A stretch of 64,000 nucleotides of DNA, from assembly GCF_918698115.1 (NCBI RefSeq), contig NZ_CAKKLV010000008.1:1-64000 (forward strand), in the 5' to 3' direction. How positions within the stretch are numbered: the first letter of the stretch is position 1; each line of letters starts with the position of its first letter. The DNA comes from Peribacillus sp. Bi96. GTDB taxonomy: Bacteria; Bacillota; Bacilli; Bacillales; DSM-1321. A program made the translations under genes and the position numbers. The notes beneath the pieces were generated by a model. The model was not told the DNA's origin. It was given only the letters and a program-made list of their open reading frames with translations, and made no database searches. Below, in pieces: positions 62,665 to 64,000 of the stretch.

Positions 62665-63861
62665 TTATTTTATTGTCAGGTTGGAAAAAGTTAATTCAAT
62701 GAAAAGATTTTTTAAATGTAAAAGCCGGTTGGCTTCAATTTCCTCTTCATCGAATTGCATGGGCTTTGAGTTCACTTCGTATATGAAGAGTAAGCCTGAT
62801 TCATCTTCGCCTATATCCATGGAAAACTCTCCAAGAAATCCGATTTTTTTTGAAAGAATCTCTCCGCATTTTTGAGCAATATTCGCCAAGTTTAAATCCA
62901 AACTTCTTGATTGCAGGCTTTGATAGGGGAAAAGCTTACCCCCTCTCGGAGTGTGGGTAGTGATTTCCTGTGTTTGTGACATCCTTACAGCTTTGCCAGT
63001 CACTTTATAAAATCCCTTTTCATAATGGACGAGAATCCGGTAATCGTAACGATGACCAAGAAGTTTTTTTGGTATGATCGCCCGTTGAGCAAGGTAGCTT
63101 CTTTTTAATAAATCCCTTTTTTGAGTTTCCCAGAATGAAGTGAAATCCGGAAAGGATTCACCATGTTTTAAGCTATTGAACAAAAGTGTACCATCAGGAT
63201 TTTTGATGATGGTATAAATGCCCTTCCCTTGGCTTCCTTTGCAAGGTTTTAGGTATATATGCTTGTGGGTATCCAGGAAAGCATTGAGGCATTCGCCGTT
63301 TCGCAGCACTGTCGTGGGCGGAAGGTGATTGGAAAGGAATTCATCTTCTCTTAATGCTTCAAACATTACATATTTATCTAAAAAACAGGGGTTGAATAGA
63401 AACATTCGGTGCTCTTTGATGTGGTTGATGATTCGTTCGAATTCACCGGATGACTCATAGCGCCTCGATGGGATCCGGTTATAGATAATGTCAGGGAGCG
63501 GCATCTTGCACTCGATCCACTTGTTTGTTTCGGAGGAAAAGACATATCCTCTCAATGGCTCCGAATGAAGGGCATTTCCTGTGAATGCATAGGTCAAAAT
63601 TCCGTGTTTCAATAAATATAACGATAAATCCCGAAAAAGGGTCAAGTTTCCTCCTAAACCTGATTCCCTTTTGGGATTGAAAGAAGTCAATATTCCAACG
63701 ACGAGCATCCTGGCAACGGGAAATACCGTGATTGGAAATAGTGTTTGATTCAAATGGTCCTTTTTATAGCCGATTTCTTCTGCGGCAGCGCCGGCGAATA
63801 GTTCTACATTCTCTTGGGTGTGGTACCAAGATTCAGAGGGGATATCGTAAAAAATATTCAT
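62665..63861 (-). CDS. yheD: YheC/YheD-type ATP-grasp protein, endospore coat-associated
   Basis: A 398-residue protein of the YheC/YheD family. The N-terminal domain (about 60-150) contains VGILTSFNPKRESGLGGNLT. The C-terminal ATP-grasp domain (about 190-380) has KPCKGSQGKGIYTI, RYDYRILVHYEKG, and GEFSMDIGEDESGLLFIYEV with NSKP (metal-binding Glu/Asn). In B. subtilis these proteins localise to the forespore coat; the ligase substrate is unknown. The ATG overlaps the stop of the upstream gene (ATGA). Confidence 0.87.
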   Translation of the reverse strand: MNIFYDIPSESWYHTQENVELFAGAAAEEIGYKKDHLNQTLFPITVFPVARMLVVGILTSFNPKRESGLGGNLTLFRDLSLYLLKHGILTYAFTGNALHSEPLRGYVFSSETNKWIECKMPLPDIIYNRIPSRRYESSGEFERIINHIKEHRMFLFNPCFLDKYVMFEALREDEFLSNHLPPTTVLRNGECLNAFLDTHKHIYLKPCKGSQGKGIYTIIKNPDGTLLFNSLKHGESFPDFTSFWETQKRDLLKRSYLAQRAIIPKKLLGHRYDYRILVHYEKGFYKVTGKAVRMSQTQEITTHTPRGGKLFPYQSLQSRSLDLNLANIAQKCGEILSKKIGFLGEFSMDIGEDESGLLFIYEVNSKPMQFDEEEIEANRLLHLKNLFIELTFSNLTIK

Positions 63862-64000
63862 CGCTGCACACTGATGGCATTTGTAATCGTCTGTTCCGTA
63901 AGATAAATGGCGTAATCCAGGCTTAGCTTTCGTGTTAACAATTCAAAATCCTTGAGTTTTGGATGCGAGAATATGGAACGTCCCGGTTTCGAATTTGCTT
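63858..64000 (-). CDS. YheC-like protein, C-terminal part only
   Basis: The last 46 codons of a leftward gene enter from the right edge: SKPGRSIFSHPKLKDFELLT then RKLSLDYAIYLTEQT and a stop TGA that overlaps the ATG of the yheD-like gene. The position and the LDYAIYLTE ending agree with a YheC-type ATP-grasp protein. Start and most of the gene lie outside the window. Confidence 0.6.
   Translation of the reverse strand, partial: ANSKPGRSIFSHPKLKDFELLTRKLSLDYAIYLTEQTITNAISVQR

Overview
This 64-kb window is chromosomal DNA from a low-to-moderate GC, endospore-forming Firmicute of the family Bacillaceae. The evidence is strong AGGAGG-type ribosome sites, frequent GTG/TTG starts, U-tailed terminators, two SAM-I (S-box) riboswitches, and Bacillus-type genes or gene groups: sigY-yxlC-like, yxkF-msmX, a bmrCD (yheI-yheH)-like pair, yheC-yheD-yheE, yppC, ytvI and a SAM-controlled metI-metC pair. 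The gene set and a GC-rich intergenic repeat at about 56.8 kb would fit the Bacillus simplex/Peribacillus group, but the genus is inference. No phage, complete insertion sequence, tRNA, rRNA or CRISPR array was seen.

Region by region. 0-5 kb: acetyltransferase and a divergent MocR regulator, MarR regulator, YtvI-like membrane protein, and a 49-residue CXXCXGXG zinc-finger protein. 5-11 kb: two paralogous HlyC/CorC (CNNM) membrane proteins, each with a TTG start and a long promoter-bearing leader, around a YitT protein, a two-repeat lipoprotein and a DedA protein. 11-19 kb: histidine kinase, CDF metal exporter, decayed region, universal stress protein, class A PBP, a 22-residue membrane peptide, a divergent HPr-like protein, isoaspartyl dipeptidase and a lipoprotein. 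20-25 kb: a complete four-gene 2-oxoacid dehydrogenase operon of pyruvate dehydrogenase type. 25-29 kb: amino acid permease, a HisC-like aminotransferase, two Lrp/AsnC regulators and a short AhpD-like protein. 29.5-31 kb: ECF sigma factor operon of SigY type with a well matched autoregulatory promoter. 31-38.7 kb: mini-catalase, UbiB-type kinase with a phasin-like partner, SDR, AIM24 protein, glycerol kinase and CBS protein. 38.7-43 kb: class B PBP, YppC and small proteins. 43-47.3 kb: heterodimeric multidrug ABC transporter behind a leader peptide and terminator that look like a ribosome-mediated attenuator. 47.4-54.6 kb: zinc-free ribosomal protein L31 with a Fur/Zur-type operator, SAM-riboswitch metI-metC, fumarase, a zinc-ribbon protein, MsmX ATPase and its PucR-type neighbour. 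54.6-57 kb: an AT-rich stretch with a nucleotide-sugar-epimerase-like protein, an acetyltransferase broken by one in-frame TGA, and the GC-rich repeat. 57-61 kb: SAM-riboswitch metNPQ operon ending in an iron-type alcohol dehydrogenase. 61-64 kb: metallo-beta-lactamase-fold hydrolase and the yheE-yheD-yheC sporulation-associated cluster, cut by the window edge.

Functionally the window is mostly core and housekeeping. Recurrent themes are methionine/sulfur supply under SAM control, envelope maintenance (PBPs, DedA, CNNM proteins, SigY) and RNA-level regulation. The strongest candidates for new biology are the attenuator before the ABC transporter, the shared leaders of the two HlyC/CorC paralogues, the SAM-controlled dehydrogenase, the HPr homologue lacking both phosphorylation sites, and several unannotated tiny proteins.
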